A stretch of DNA of 42,453 nt from Clostridia bacterium (lineage in GTDB: Bacteria; Bacillota; Clostridia; TANB77; CAG-508): NCBI GenBank assembly GCA_022798335.1, contig JAAWMH010000010.1:1-42453 (forward strand), given 5' to 3'. This document shows, piece by piece, positions 26,171 to 36,546 of the stretch. Every line of letters begins with the position of its first letter. Within the stretch, counting starts at the first letter, position 1. A program made the position numbers and the translations under genes. The notes below the pieces were generated by a model. The model was given only the letters and a program-made list of their open reading frames with translations, had not been told where the DNA came from and made no database searches.

Positions 26171-26248
26171 TTAGCAATTAGTATTGACAATTGCTAAAAA
26201 TGGGGATAATATATATAAAGTTTAGCAATCAAATGTAAAGAGTGCTAA
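26171..26248 (+). promoter_or_regulatory. Heat-shock promoter with two CIRCE-type operators
   Basis: TTGACA (26184-26189), 17 bases, TAATAT (26207-26212). CIRCE copy B at 26222-26248 is TTAGCAATC-N9-GAGTGCTAA, close to the consensus TTAGCACTC-N9-GAGTGCTAA. Copy A at 26171-26197 is TTAGCAATT-N9-AATTGCTAA, a perfect but divergent inverted repeat whose spacer contains the -35. HrcA bound at either site should repress hrcA-grpE-dnaK-dnaJ. Confidence 0.9.
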
Positions 26249-26290
26249 AATAAAAGGCTAACAAATAGTAAAATAAGAAGGTGAAAACCG

Positions 26291-27296
26291 GTGTTAGATG
26301 AAAGAAAAAAGAGAATATTACAAGCCATTATAGATGAATATATAAGCACTGCAGAACCTGTAAGCTCAGGTGTAATTTTACAAAAGTATAGGTTAGACTG
26401 TAGTAGTGCGACTATTCGTAATGAAATGGTAGAGCTAGAAAAAAGTGGTTATTTAGATAAGCCCCATACTTCTAGTCGGAAGAATACCATCAGCACAAGG
26501 GTACCGTTTTTATGTAGATGAACTAATTAAAGAAGATGATATTAGTTTAGAAGAAATTAGATATATTCAGTCTAAACTAGAAACGAAAGTAAACGAAATA
26601 GAAGAACTAACCCAAATTGCAACTAATACACTTTCAGAAATTACACACTATACTTCTGTATCAGTAGGGCCAAGAACAAATATGCAAAACATAGAAGAGG
26701 TAAAATTTGTTTTACTAGGAAGCAGAATGCTAATGGCAGTTATCTTAACAGATACAGAAATTATTAAAGAAACTATTATTAAATTTGATGAAGACATTAC
26801 AGAAGAACAAGTAAATACTTTAAATTTCCTTTTTAATAATAAACTAAAAGGAAAGCCAATAGAAGCAATTGATAAACCATTAGAAGAATATATTTTTTCT
26901 GAAATGAAAGATAGTCTAAGAATGATAAAGCCTGTCATGGAACAACTAGGAAGAGCTGTTAATGAAGAAGCAAAGTTATACTTAGAAGGAACTAACAAAG
27001 CATTTGAACTTCCAGAATTTCGTAGTTTAGAAGTTGCCAAAAACTTTATTAATTTAATTGATACCAAAGAAATTATGTTAGACTTATTAAACACAGGATT
27101 TGCTAATGATATTAATGTATATATAGGTGATGAAGCAGAAAATGAAAAACTAAAAGATTTTAGCATTGTTACCTTTAAACATCGCTATCAAGACAAAGAT
27201 TTAGGAACAATAGGCATTATAGGGCCTAAGAGAATGGACTATTCAAAAGTAATTTCAGTAATGAAATATATCAGTAAAAAACTAAATGAACCATAG
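26291..27296 (+). CDS. hrcA: Heat-inducible transcription repressor HrcA (one CGG +1 shift)
   Basis: Repressor of the class I heat-shock operon that binds CIRCE and is stabilised by GroEL. Read with a +1 shift it is 334 residues, normal for the family. The N-terminal winged helix (about 1-75) has LDERKKRILQAIIDEYI, SSATIRNEMVELEKSGYL and the wing HTSSGRIPSAQGYRFYVDELI. CGG 26477-26479 falls at codon 63, inside HTSS(C)GRIPS. Without the shift, translation stops at 26519-26521 and yields 76 residues that end within the DNA-binding domain. The rest contains the GAF-like dimerisation region with FVLLGSRMLMAVILTD and the C-terminal IGPKRMDYSKVISVM. GTG 26291 follows AGAAGGTG. Confidence 0.96.
26477..26479 (+). 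other. CGG +1 shift site in hrcA
   Basis: AGT CGG AAG in frame (codon 63); skipping C gives AGT GGA AGA (S G R) within the highly conserved HTSxGRIP wing. Confidence 0.95.
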
Positions 27297-27331
27297 AAAA
27301 TTGTTTTAAATAAAAAGGAGGGAGATAAAAA

Positions 27332-27841
27332 GTGAGTAAAGAAGAGGAAACTACAAAAGAAGAAAAAATAGAAAAGGAAGAAAATAATATGGAAGAAATT
27401 ATAAAGGAAAAAGATACTTTAAAAATTCAACTAGAAGAAACAGAAGATAGATTAAAAAGAGTAGCAGCAGAATTTGACAATTACAAAAAAAGAAGCAGTA
27501 AAGAAAAAGAAGAAATGTATAGTTCTATTATGGGAGACGTTGTTTCAAACTTTCTGCCAGTAATTGATAATTTAGAAAAAGCAGTAGAAAGTAAAACAGA
27601 AGATGAAGGATATAAGCAAGGAGTAGAACTTGTACTAAAACAATTTAAAGATGTATTACAAGCAAATGGAGTAGAACAAATAGAAACAATAGGAAAAACT
27701 TTTGATCCAGAACTTCATGAAGCAGTAAGTGCAGTTACAGATGAAAACTTAGGAGAAAAGGAAATTAAAGAAGAATATAGAAAAGGCTATATCATAGGAA
27801 ATAAAGTAATTAGACACTCTATGGTAGTAGTAGCAAATTAA
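27332..27841 (+). CDS. grpE: Nucleotide exchange factor GrpE
   Basis: Releases ADP from DnaK. The 169 residues comprise an acidic, charged N-terminal tail, a long coiled coil (about 20-85, DRLKRVAAEFDNYKKRSSKEKE), and the C-terminal beta domain with FDPELHEAVSAV and GYIIGNKVIRHSMVVVAN. GTG 27332 follows GGAGGGAG. Second gene of the CIRCE operon. Confidence 0.97.
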   Translation: MSKEEETTKEEKIEKEENNMEEIIKEKDTLKIQLEETEDRLKRVAAEFDNYKKRSSKEKEEMYSSIMGDVVSNFLPVIDNLEKAVESKTEDEGYKQGVELVLKQFKDVLQANGVEQIETIGKTFDPELHEAVSAVTDENLGEKEIKEEYRKGYIIGNKVIRHSMVVVAN

Positions 27842-27923
27842 AAGAATATAGATGAATGATGGAAAAACAAAGTTTTTTCCATATCATATATAAATTTAAA
27901 ATATAATTATGTTAGAAAGGTAT

Positions 27924-29856
<1,933 letters not shown>

Positions 29857-29866
29857 GTGTTAGTTT

Positions 29867-29995
29867 GTCAGTTAGGGGACGTTCTTTATTTTGACAAAAG
29901 TGTCACTTCGGGGACAGTCTTAGAAGAAAATATCATTTAAAAGAGTGTCCCTAAACTGACAGTTTTGGTCATTTAAGGAACGTCCCTAAACTGAC
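29867..29995. repeat. Intergenic inverted repeat, copy 3 (upstream of dnaJ)
   Basis: Same family as 3019-3136 with terminal GTCAG...CTGAC arms and the internal GTGTCACTTCGGGGACA segment. It ends 15 bases before the dnaJ start, so the ribosome site of dnaJ (AAAGGAGG) directly follows the element. Confidence 0.9.
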
Positions 29996-30010
29996 AAAAA
30001 GGAGGAAAAC

Positions 30011-31171
30011 ATGGCTAGCAAAAGAGATTATTACGAAGTATTAGGAGTAAATAAAAATGCAAGCGATGATGAGTTAAAAAAGGCTTATCGTCGCTTAGCA
30101 AAAAAATATCATCCAGACGCTAACCCTGATAATAAAGCAGAGGCAGAAGCTAAATTCAAAGAAGTAAATGAAGCTTATGAAACTTTATCTGACTCTCAAA
30201 AAAGACAAATGTATGACCAATTTGGTCCAGATGGTCCACAAGGTTTTGGAGGAGCAGGAGGTCCTTTTGGTGGAAATGGTACTTATACCTATTCTACTGG
30301 TTTTGACGGATTTAGTGATTTTGGTGATTTAGGAGATATTTTTTCCTCTTTCTTTGGAGGAGGTTTTGGAGGCTCTAGAAGTAGTAGCAGGCAAAATGGT
30401 CCAAGAAAAGGAGCAGACTTACGTTATGATTTAGAAATTAGTTTTGAAGAGTCTTTTTTAGGAACAGAAAGGTATATTACTATTAATCGTAAAGAAACTT
30501 GTAAAACTTGTCATGGAGAAGGAACCAAACCAGGAACGCATCCAGAAACTTGTAGTGTATGCCATGGAAGTGGGCAAATTAAACAAGTGCAAACTACTAT
30601 TTTAGGTCAAATGCAAACAATGAGAACTTGTACAAATTGTCATGGTACAGGAAAAGTAATTAAAGAAGCTTGCGAAACTTGTAAAGGAAAGGGAACAGTT
30701 CGAAACCAAGTAAAACTATCTGTAAAAATTCCAGCTGGTGTAGATGATAACCAGACAATTGTTTTAAGAGGAGAAGGAGAACCAGGGGAAAATAATGGAC
30801 CAAAAGGTGATTTATACATATTAGTACATGTAAAAAGGCATAGATTATATACTAGAAAAGGAAATAATGTACTTTGTGAAATACCAATTACCTTTACACA
30901 AGCAACATTAGGAGCCGAGCTTCGTATTCCAATGGTAGATGGAACAGACCAGATGTATACTATTCCAGATAGTACACAAACAGGAACAAAATTTGTAATA
31001 AAGAATAAAGGATTTAATAGTTTAAACAGTAGTAGTCAGGGAGACTTTATTTTTACAGTACAAGTGCAAGTACCAAAAAAATTAACAGGAGAACAAAGAA
31101 ACTTACTAATAGCACTTGCCAAAACTATGAATGAACAACCACCAGTAAAAAAGAAAGGCATTTTTGGATAA
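30011..31171 (+). CDS. dnaJ: Molecular chaperone DnaJ (Hsp40)
   Basis: DnaK co-chaperone, 386 residues. J domain (1-70) with HPD at 34-36, Gly/Phe-rich linker (about 75-130), four zinc-binding repeats [24 protein letters not shown] and CETCKGKG, then the two C-terminal substrate-binding domains. ATG 30011 follows AAAGGAGG. The 3' end of the gene forms one arm of the terminator. Confidence 0.98.
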   Translation: MASKRDYYEVLGVNKNASDDELKKAYRRLAKKYHPDANPDNKAEAEAKFKEVNEAYETLSDSQKRQMYDQFGPDGPQGFGGAGGPFGGNGTYTYSTGFDGFSDFGDLGDIFSSFFGGGFGGSRSSSRQNGPRKGADLRYDLEISFEESFLGTERYITINRKETCKTCHGEGTKPGTHPETCSVCHGSGQIKQVQTTILGQMQTMRTCTNCHGTGKVIKEACETCKGKGTVRNQVKLSVKIPAGVDDNQTIVLRGEGEPGENNGPKGDLYILVHVKRHRLYTRKGNNVLCEIPITFTQATLGAELRIPMVDGTDQMYTIPDSTQTGTKFVIKNKGFNSLNSSSQGDFIFTVQVQVPKKLTGEQRNLLIALAKTMNEQPPVKKKGIFG

Positions 31172-31190
31172 GGAAATGCCTTTCTTTTTT
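31153..31190 (+). terminator. Terminator of the hrcA-dnaJ operon
   Basis: GAAAGGCATTT (31153-31163) and AAATGCCTTTC (31174-31184) form an 11-bp stem followed by six T. The left arm lies in the last dnaJ codons. Confidence 0.9.
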
Positions 31191-31282
31191 GGAACTTAAA
31201 AATTTCTTAAAATACTTTCCATTTTGTAGAATATATTATATAATAAATGTGTCAAATTTTAACCAAGGAGGGTTTTTGCCTA

Positions 31283-33973
31283 ATGGAAAATGATACAGAT
31301 AAAACGAAGCAATATCAAATACAATCTAGTAAGAAAACGAAACGAAATAAAGAGGAAAATAAAAAAGAAGGTAAAAAAGGAAAAAAGAAAAAGCATAAAA
31401 AATTAAAAAGAGCTATTTTAATTCTATTCTTGCTAATTATGTTAGCAGGTTTAACTGGAGTAGGAATGGTAGCAGGTATTTTCTTTAGCGATAAATGGGC
31501 AATTACAAAAGAAGAGCTAATTGCTAATGGAAATACAGAAGTATACGATTCAGAAGGAAAAACACTACTTGCTATATTAAATCCAGAAGAAGGAGATGGC
31601 AATAGAAAAGTAGTTTCTATTGATAAAATGGGAAAACATACTGTAAATGCTTATATTGCCATAGAAGATAAAAGATTTTATGAACATTCAGGAGTAGATA
31701 TTTTAAGAACTGCAAAAGCAACAGCAAGTTATATTTTGCATAGAGGTAGCTCTGATGTTGGTGGAGGAAGTACAATTACTCAGCAGCTAGTAAAAAATAT
31801 TATGAAAGATAAGGCTGACACTGGTAGTGAAGGAGTAGAAAGAAAAATTCGCGAAATGTCAAGAGCTTATCATATTGAAGGAATGCTTACAAAACCACAA
31901 ATTATAGAAAAATATCTAAATGTTATTTTTGTTGGTGGAAATGACCTTCATGGTGTGGAATATGGAGCACAATATTATTTTGCAAAATCTGCTAAAGATT
32001 TAGATCTAGCAGAAAGCGCTTTTTTAGCAGGAATTAACAATGCACCTAATATGTATGACCCATATGATAAAGAAAATGATCATACAGAACTAATCAAAAA
32101 TAGAACAAAGTTAGTACTAAGTTTTATGAAGGAACAAAATAGAATTAGTGATAATTCAGAAGAAGCAGAAAAACTATATAATGAAGCAGTAGCAAAAGTA
32201 GAAAAAGGGCTTGAATTTAAAAAAGGAAAAATAGAAATAGGAACTACTTCTTACTTTGTAGCAGAAGCAGTAGCAAATGCAGCAAGCGATTTAGCAGAAG
32301 AAAAAGATGTAGATATCAAAGAAGCAACAGCTATAATTAAATCTGGAGGATATAAATTATATACTACACAAGTAACTTCTATTCAAGACAGACTTATTAA
32401 AGAGATGAACAAGGATACTTATGTAGAAAAAAGGGTAGGAACAGCAAAAGATGAAAATGGAAAAACAGTGAAAAAAACGTATAGAACTAATGCAGGAATG
32501 ACCATTATTGATCATAAAACTGGAAAAGTAGTGGCAATGGCAGGGGATTTACAACAAGATAATGGAGTGGGCTGGAATTATGCAACATCTTATAGGCAAA
32601 CTGGTTCTGCTATGAAGCCAATTGCTAATATAGCACCAGGTTTAGAAGAAAAAATTATTACAGCAGCAACAGTTTACGATGATGTAGAAACAAAGTACCA
32701 AGGAATGAACCATATTCCTAAAAATGTAGGAAGTTATTATGGATTATGTACTGTTAGAAAATCAATTGAAAGGTCTTCTAATATTGTAAATTTAAAAATT
32801 ATGACAAATATAGGAGTAAATACTTGTATTGATTATTTACACGAATTTGGCTTAGATACCTATGTAAAAGGAGAAGATGGTTTAACTTTAGCAATTGGAG
32901 GAGCAAAAAATGGTTCAAGTACCTTACAAATGGCAGCAGCTTATGCAACTTTGGCAAATGGTGGTGTATATATTGAACCAACCTTTTATACAAAATTAGT
33001 AAATTCAGATGGTCAAACAGTGCTAGAACCAAAACAAGAAACCAGAAGAGTTATTTCAGAGGCAAATGCTTATATAGTATCTAATATTTTAATAGATGTT
33101 GTAAAAGGTGCAAGTGGTACAGCAGGTCCATGTGCTATTTCTGGAATGGATGTAGCAGCTAAAACCGGAACAACAGATGAGTCAACTAATAAATGGCTTT
33201 GTGGTTATACACCATATTATGCAGCAGCAGCTTGGTATGGGTATGGTCATACCAATAATTGGACAGTGTATAAGGTAAATAATGCAAGAACTATTTGGGC
33301 AAATGTTATGAAGGATATTCATAAAGGATTAGAAGGAAAGAGATTTAAGAAACCAGATGGTATAGTAACAGCTAAAATTTGTTTGCAAACAGGAAGTTTA
33401 GCAACTAGTAACTGTAAAAGTACTTATACAGAATACTTTGCAGCAGGAACTGTTCCAAAAGAATGTGATGGTCATACAGCAGTAAAAGTATGTAAGGAAA
33501 CAGGAAAATTAGCAACTGAATATTGTCCAGAAGTAGAAGAAAAGTATTATGCAGCAAAACCAGAAAAAGAGCAAAATGCAAGTTGGAAGCCTACAAAAGG
33601 AACCAGTAAATCAGAAGCACCAACAGATACTTGTGATAAACATACAGAAGAAACAAGTAAAATTACTATTGTAAATGTTGTAGGAAAAACAGAAAGTCAG
33701 GCAAAATCTGCACTAGCAGGGTTAAATATACAAGTAATTTATGAAACACATTCAGATAAAGAAAATGGAATTGTATTAAGACAAAGTTTAGAGCCAGGAA
33801 CTAAAGTAGATAAAGGAGTAAGTATTGTAATTACCGTAAATAAAATAGAAACAACTGTAGAACCACCACCAGAAGAAGGAAATACAGAGAGACCAGGAGA
33901 AAATAATAATACAGTAGATCCTGGCAATGTAGTAGATCCACCAGAAAATAACACGGTAGATCCTATTACTTAA
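31283..33973 (+). CDS. Class A penicillin-binding protein (PBP1A-like) with PASTA domain
   Basis: Bifunctional peptidoglycan synthase, 896 residues from ATG 31283 (after AAGGAGG; the in-frame ATG 31247 lies upstream of that site). Order: Lys-rich cytoplasmic tail (1-40), one membrane helix (about 41-65), GT51 glycosyltransferase with EDKRFYEHSG near 127 and GGSTITQQLVKN, transpeptidase with active-site S442-A-M-K, SSN and KTGTT near 627, a Cys-containing linker with two related segments (ICLQTGSLATSNC and VCKETGKLATEYC), one PASTA domain (about 785-855) and a Pro/Asn/Glu-rich disordered tail. It is anchored outside the cytoplasmic membrane. Confidence 0.95.
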   Translation: MENDTDKTKQYQIQSSKKTKRNKEENKKEGKKGKKKKHKKLKRAILILFLLIMLAGLTGVGMVAGIFFSDKWAITKEELIANGNTEVYDSEGKTLLAILNPEEGDGNRKVVSIDKMGKHTVNAYIAIEDKRFYEHSGVDILRTAKATASYILHRGSSDVGGGSTITQQLVKNIMKDKADTGSEGVERKIREMSRAYHIEGMLTKPQIIEKYLNVIFVGGNDLHGVEYGAQYYFAKSAKDLDLAESAFLAGINNAPNMYDPYDKENDHTELIKNRTKLVLSFMKEQNRISDNSEEAEKLYNEAVAKVEKGLEFKKGKIEIGTTSYFVAEAVANAASDLAEEKDVDIKEATAIIKSGGYKLYTTQVTSIQDRLIKEMNKDTYVEKRVGTAKDENGKTVKKTYRTNAGMTIIDHKTGKVVAMAGDLQQDNGVGWNYATSYRQTGSAMKPIANIAPGLEEKIITAATVYDDVETKYQGMNHIPKNVGSYYGLCTVRKSIERSSNIVNLKIMTNIGVNTCIDYLHEFGLDTYVKGEDGLTLAIGGAKNGSSTLQMAAAYATLANGGVYIEPTFYTKLVNSDGQTVLEPKQETRRVISEANAYIVSNILIDVVKGASGTAGPCAISGMDVAAKTGTTDESTNKWLCGYTPYYAAAAWYGYGHTNNWTVYKVNNARTIWANVMKDIHKGLEGKRFKKPDGIVTAKICLQTGSLATSNCKSTYTEYFAAGTVPKECDGHTAVKVCKETGKLATEYCPEVEEKYYAAKPEKEQNASWKPTKGTSKSEAPTDTCDKHTEETSKITIVNVVGKTESQAKSALAGLNIQVIYETHSDKENGIVLRQSLEPGTKVDKGVSIVITVNKIETTVEPPPEEGNTERPGENNNTVDPGNVVDPPENNTVDPIT

Positions 33974-33991
33974 AAAATAAAAAAGGAGGAT

Positions 33992-34015
33992 ATGTTAGCT
34001 TTAAAACTAGCATAA
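33992..34015 (+). CDS. Candidate 7-codon leader ORF before cysS
   Basis: ATG TTA GCT TTA AAA CTA GCA TAA begins 5 bases after a strong AAAAGGAGGA, whereas cysS ATG 34023 has no ribosome site of its own and lies 7 bases after this stop. Ribosomes would load here and reinitiate at cysS. It contains no Cys codon, so classical cysteine attenuation is not indicated; alternatively the site simply serves as a long-spaced standby site. Confidence 0.5.
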   Translation: MLALKLA

Positions 34016-34022
34016 ATAAAAA

Positions 34023-35426
34023 ATGGCAATTAGGTTTTATAATACCTTAACTAGAACAAAAGAAGAATTTAAACCAGTAGAAGAAAATGTGGTTCGCATG
34101 TATTCATGCGGACCTACCGTATACAGTTTTGCTCATATTGGAAATTTTAGAGCTTATATTTTTATGGATACTTTAAGAAGAGCATTAAAATATAATGGGT
34201 ATGAATTAAAACATGTTATGAATATTACAGATGTTGGACATTTAGAGTCAGACGCAGACGAAGGCGAAGATAAAATGGAAAAAGCAGCCAAAAAAGAAAA
34301 TAAAAACCCATATGAAATAGCAGCTTATTATACAGAAATTTTCTTTAGAGATATGGAAAGACTTAATATAGAAAAGCCAGAAATTATTGCAAAAGCAACA
34401 GAACATATAAAAGAAATGCTAGAATTTGTACAAGGACTAGTAGAAAAAGGATATGCTTATGAAACAAGTCGTGGAATTTACTTTGATATTTCTAAATTAG
34501 ATAAGTATCCTGTACTTTCTAATCGTAAGCTAGATGAACAAATTGCAGGAGCTAGAGTTGACGTAGATGAAGAAAAGAAAAGTCCATATGATTTTGCTTT
34601 ATGGATTAAAGCACCAGAGAGTCATATTATGAAATGGGAAAGCCCTTGGGGACTATCTTATCCAGGTTGGCATATTGAATGCTCTGCTATGGGAAGAAAG
34701 TATTTAGGAGATGAATTTGATATTCATACAGGAGGAATTGATCATATTCCAACACACCATGAAAATGAAATTGCACAAAGCAAAGGATTAACAGGAAAAA
34801 CTCCAGCAAAGTTTTGGATGCATGTAGAATTTTTACAAGTAGATGGCGGAAAAATGTCAAAATCTTTAGGAAATATTTATACATTAGATGAATTACAAGA
34901 AAAAGGAATAGAACCTTTAGCATATAAACTATTTTGCTTTACAGCACATTATCGCACAAAATTAAATTTTACATTTGAAACAGCACTTTCTACCCAAAAA
35001 GCATTGATGAGACTAAGAGAAGGTTTTGTAAAACAATTAGAAGGCTCACAAAAAATAGAACCGCAAGAAATAGAAAATTATGAAACAAAATTTTCGGAAG
35101 CAATTAATGATGATTTGAATATACCAGCAGCTATGGGGATTGTATGGGAAATTGTTCGAAATTCTAAACAATCTAAGCAGTTTGCAGATCTTTTATTAAA
35201 ATTTGATAAAGTATTAGGCTTAGATTTAGTGAATAGTAAAAAATATTTAGAAGATACTAAAAAAATAGAGATACCAGAAGAAATTCAAAAATTAGTAGAA
35301 GAAAGAATAAAGGCAAGGCAAGAAAAAAATTGGACTTTATCAGATGAAATAAGAGATACCTTAAAAGAAAAGGGATATGCAGTAAAAGATACAAAAGATG
35401 GTATGACAGTAGAATTTGAAAAATAG
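34023..35426 (+). CDS. cysS: Cysteine--tRNA ligase
   Basis: Class I synthetase, 467 residues, normal length. HIGH-type motif HIGN at about 38-41 with zinc ligands beginning CGPTVY, the segment GWHIECSAMG, HTGGIDHIPTHHENEIAQS, and KMSKS near 277. The C-terminal DALR-type helical domain ends the protein. The start ATG 34023 lacks a Shine-Dalgarno sequence nearby; the preceding mini-ORF explains how it could be translated. Confidence 0.97.
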   Translation: MAIRFYNTLTRTKEEFKPVEENVVRMYSCGPTVYSFAHIGNFRAYIFMDTLRRALKYNGYELKHVMNITDVGHLESDADEGEDKMEKAAKKENKNPYEIAAYYTEIFFRDMERLNIEKPEIIAKATEHIKEMLEFVQGLVEKGYAYETSRGIYFDISKLDKYPVLSNRKLDEQIAGARVDVDEEKKSPYDFALWIKAPESHIMKWESPWGLSYPGWHIECSAMGRKYLGDEFDIHTGGIDHIPTHHENEIAQSKGLTGKTPAKFWMHVEFLQVDGGKMSKSLGNIYTLDELQEKGIEPLAYKLFCFTAHYRTKLNFTFETALSTQKALMRLREGFVKQLEGSQKIEPQEIENYETKFSEAINDDLNIPAAMGIVWEIVRNSKQSKQFADLLLKFDKVLGLDLVNSKKYLEDTKKIEIPEEIQKLVEERIKARQEKNWTLSDEIRDTLKEKGYAVKDTKDGMTVEFEK

Positions 35427-35448
35427 TATTAGAGAGGAAGATAAAAAA

Positions 35449-36516
35449 GTGGAAGAAGAAAGCAAAATGTCATTTTGGAAAAAGTTTAAAACTAGTATAT
35501 TGGGGTTAGAAGAATATGAAAAATTAGCTACGCAAAAAATAACTAAAACAATAGGCTACGTAACCATTTTAATGCTTATTTTTGCTTTCTTTTTGTGCTT
35601 AGGTATTACTTATCGTTTCCATGAAACAGTAAACAGTGTTATACAATATATAGATACGCATATTGAAACTTTAAATTTTAAAGAAGGAAAACTTTTGATT
35701 AAAGGAAAGGACAACCCGGATGGAGTTATTATAATAGAGGAAGAAAATAACTTTAATGGAAAAATTATAATAGATACTAATAAATTAGAACTAGATCAAA
35801 TAAAAGAATATGAAGATGAAATAGAAACTTATGCAAATGGTATTTTAATTTTACAAGATAAAGTGATTGTAAAGATGGCAAACTTAAATGCTAAAATGAC
35901 CATTTCTTTAGCAGAAATTGCAGAACAAATTAATTTAGTAAATGTAGAAAAGCAGCATTTGTTAAATTTAGCATCAAGTAGTCAAATATATAGCTTAGAT
36001 GTTGCCTTTTATATTGTATTATTTATAGGTATATTTATTAATTTCTTAGCAACACTATTATTAGATATCATTTTATATTCTTTTATAGGATATGTAGTAG
36101 GCATTTGTTCTCGTGTAAGATTAAGATATAGTGCAGTATATAATATTGCAGCATATAGTTTGACTTTGCCAGTTTTGTTAAATCTAGTGTATGCACTAGT
36201 TAATATCTTAACAGGCTATGAGGTAGAATATTTTGCTGTTATGTATATGGCAATTGCTTGTATTTATATTATCACTGCAATTTTAATGATAAAAGCAGAT
36301 ATGATAAAAAAACAAATAGAACTTTCTAAAATTATATCAGAACAAGAAAAAGTAAAACAAGAAATAGAAAGAAAACAGCAAGAAGAAAAAGAAGAGGCAG
36401 AAAAGGAAAAGGTGCGCAAAGAAGACGAAAAGAAAAGACAAGAAGAAAAAAGGAAAAAAGAAGAAAAGAAAGAAGAAGGTCCAGAGCCACAAGCAAATAT
36501 ACAAGCTGAAAAGTAA
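35449..36516 (+). CDS. DUF1189 family membrane protein
   Basis: Membrane protein of 355 residues from GTG 35449 (after GAGGAAG), function unknown. SFWKKFKTSILGLEEYEKLA at the N-terminus, a first membrane helix near 35-58, an extracytoplasmic domain (about 60-180) and three or four helices (about 185-285) match DUF1189. The tail from about 290 is a long Lys/Glu/Arg coiled coil. The start could lie earlier at TTG 35416, overlapping cysS; the ribosome site favours 35449. It sits between cysS and ftsH in a probable operon. Confidence 0.8.
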   Translation: MEEESKMSFWKKFKTSILGLEEYEKLATQKITKTIGYVTILMLIFAFFLCLGITYRFHETVNSVIQYIDTHIETLNFKEGKLLIKGKDNPDGVIIIEEENNFNGKIIIDTNKLELDQIKEYEDEIETYANGILILQDKVIVKMANLNAKMTISLAEIAEQINLVNVEKQHLLNLASSSQIYSLDVAFYIVLFIGIFINFLATLLLDIILYSFIGYVVGICSRVRLRYSAVYNIAAYSLTLPVLLNLVYALVNILTGYEVEYFAVMYMAIACIYIITAILMIKADMIKKQIELSKIISEQEKVKQEIERKQQEEKEEAEKEKVRKEDEKKRQEEKRKKEEKKEEGPEPQANIQAEK

Positions 36517-36546
36517 ATTAGAATAAAAGCAAGGAGAGAAAAAAGC

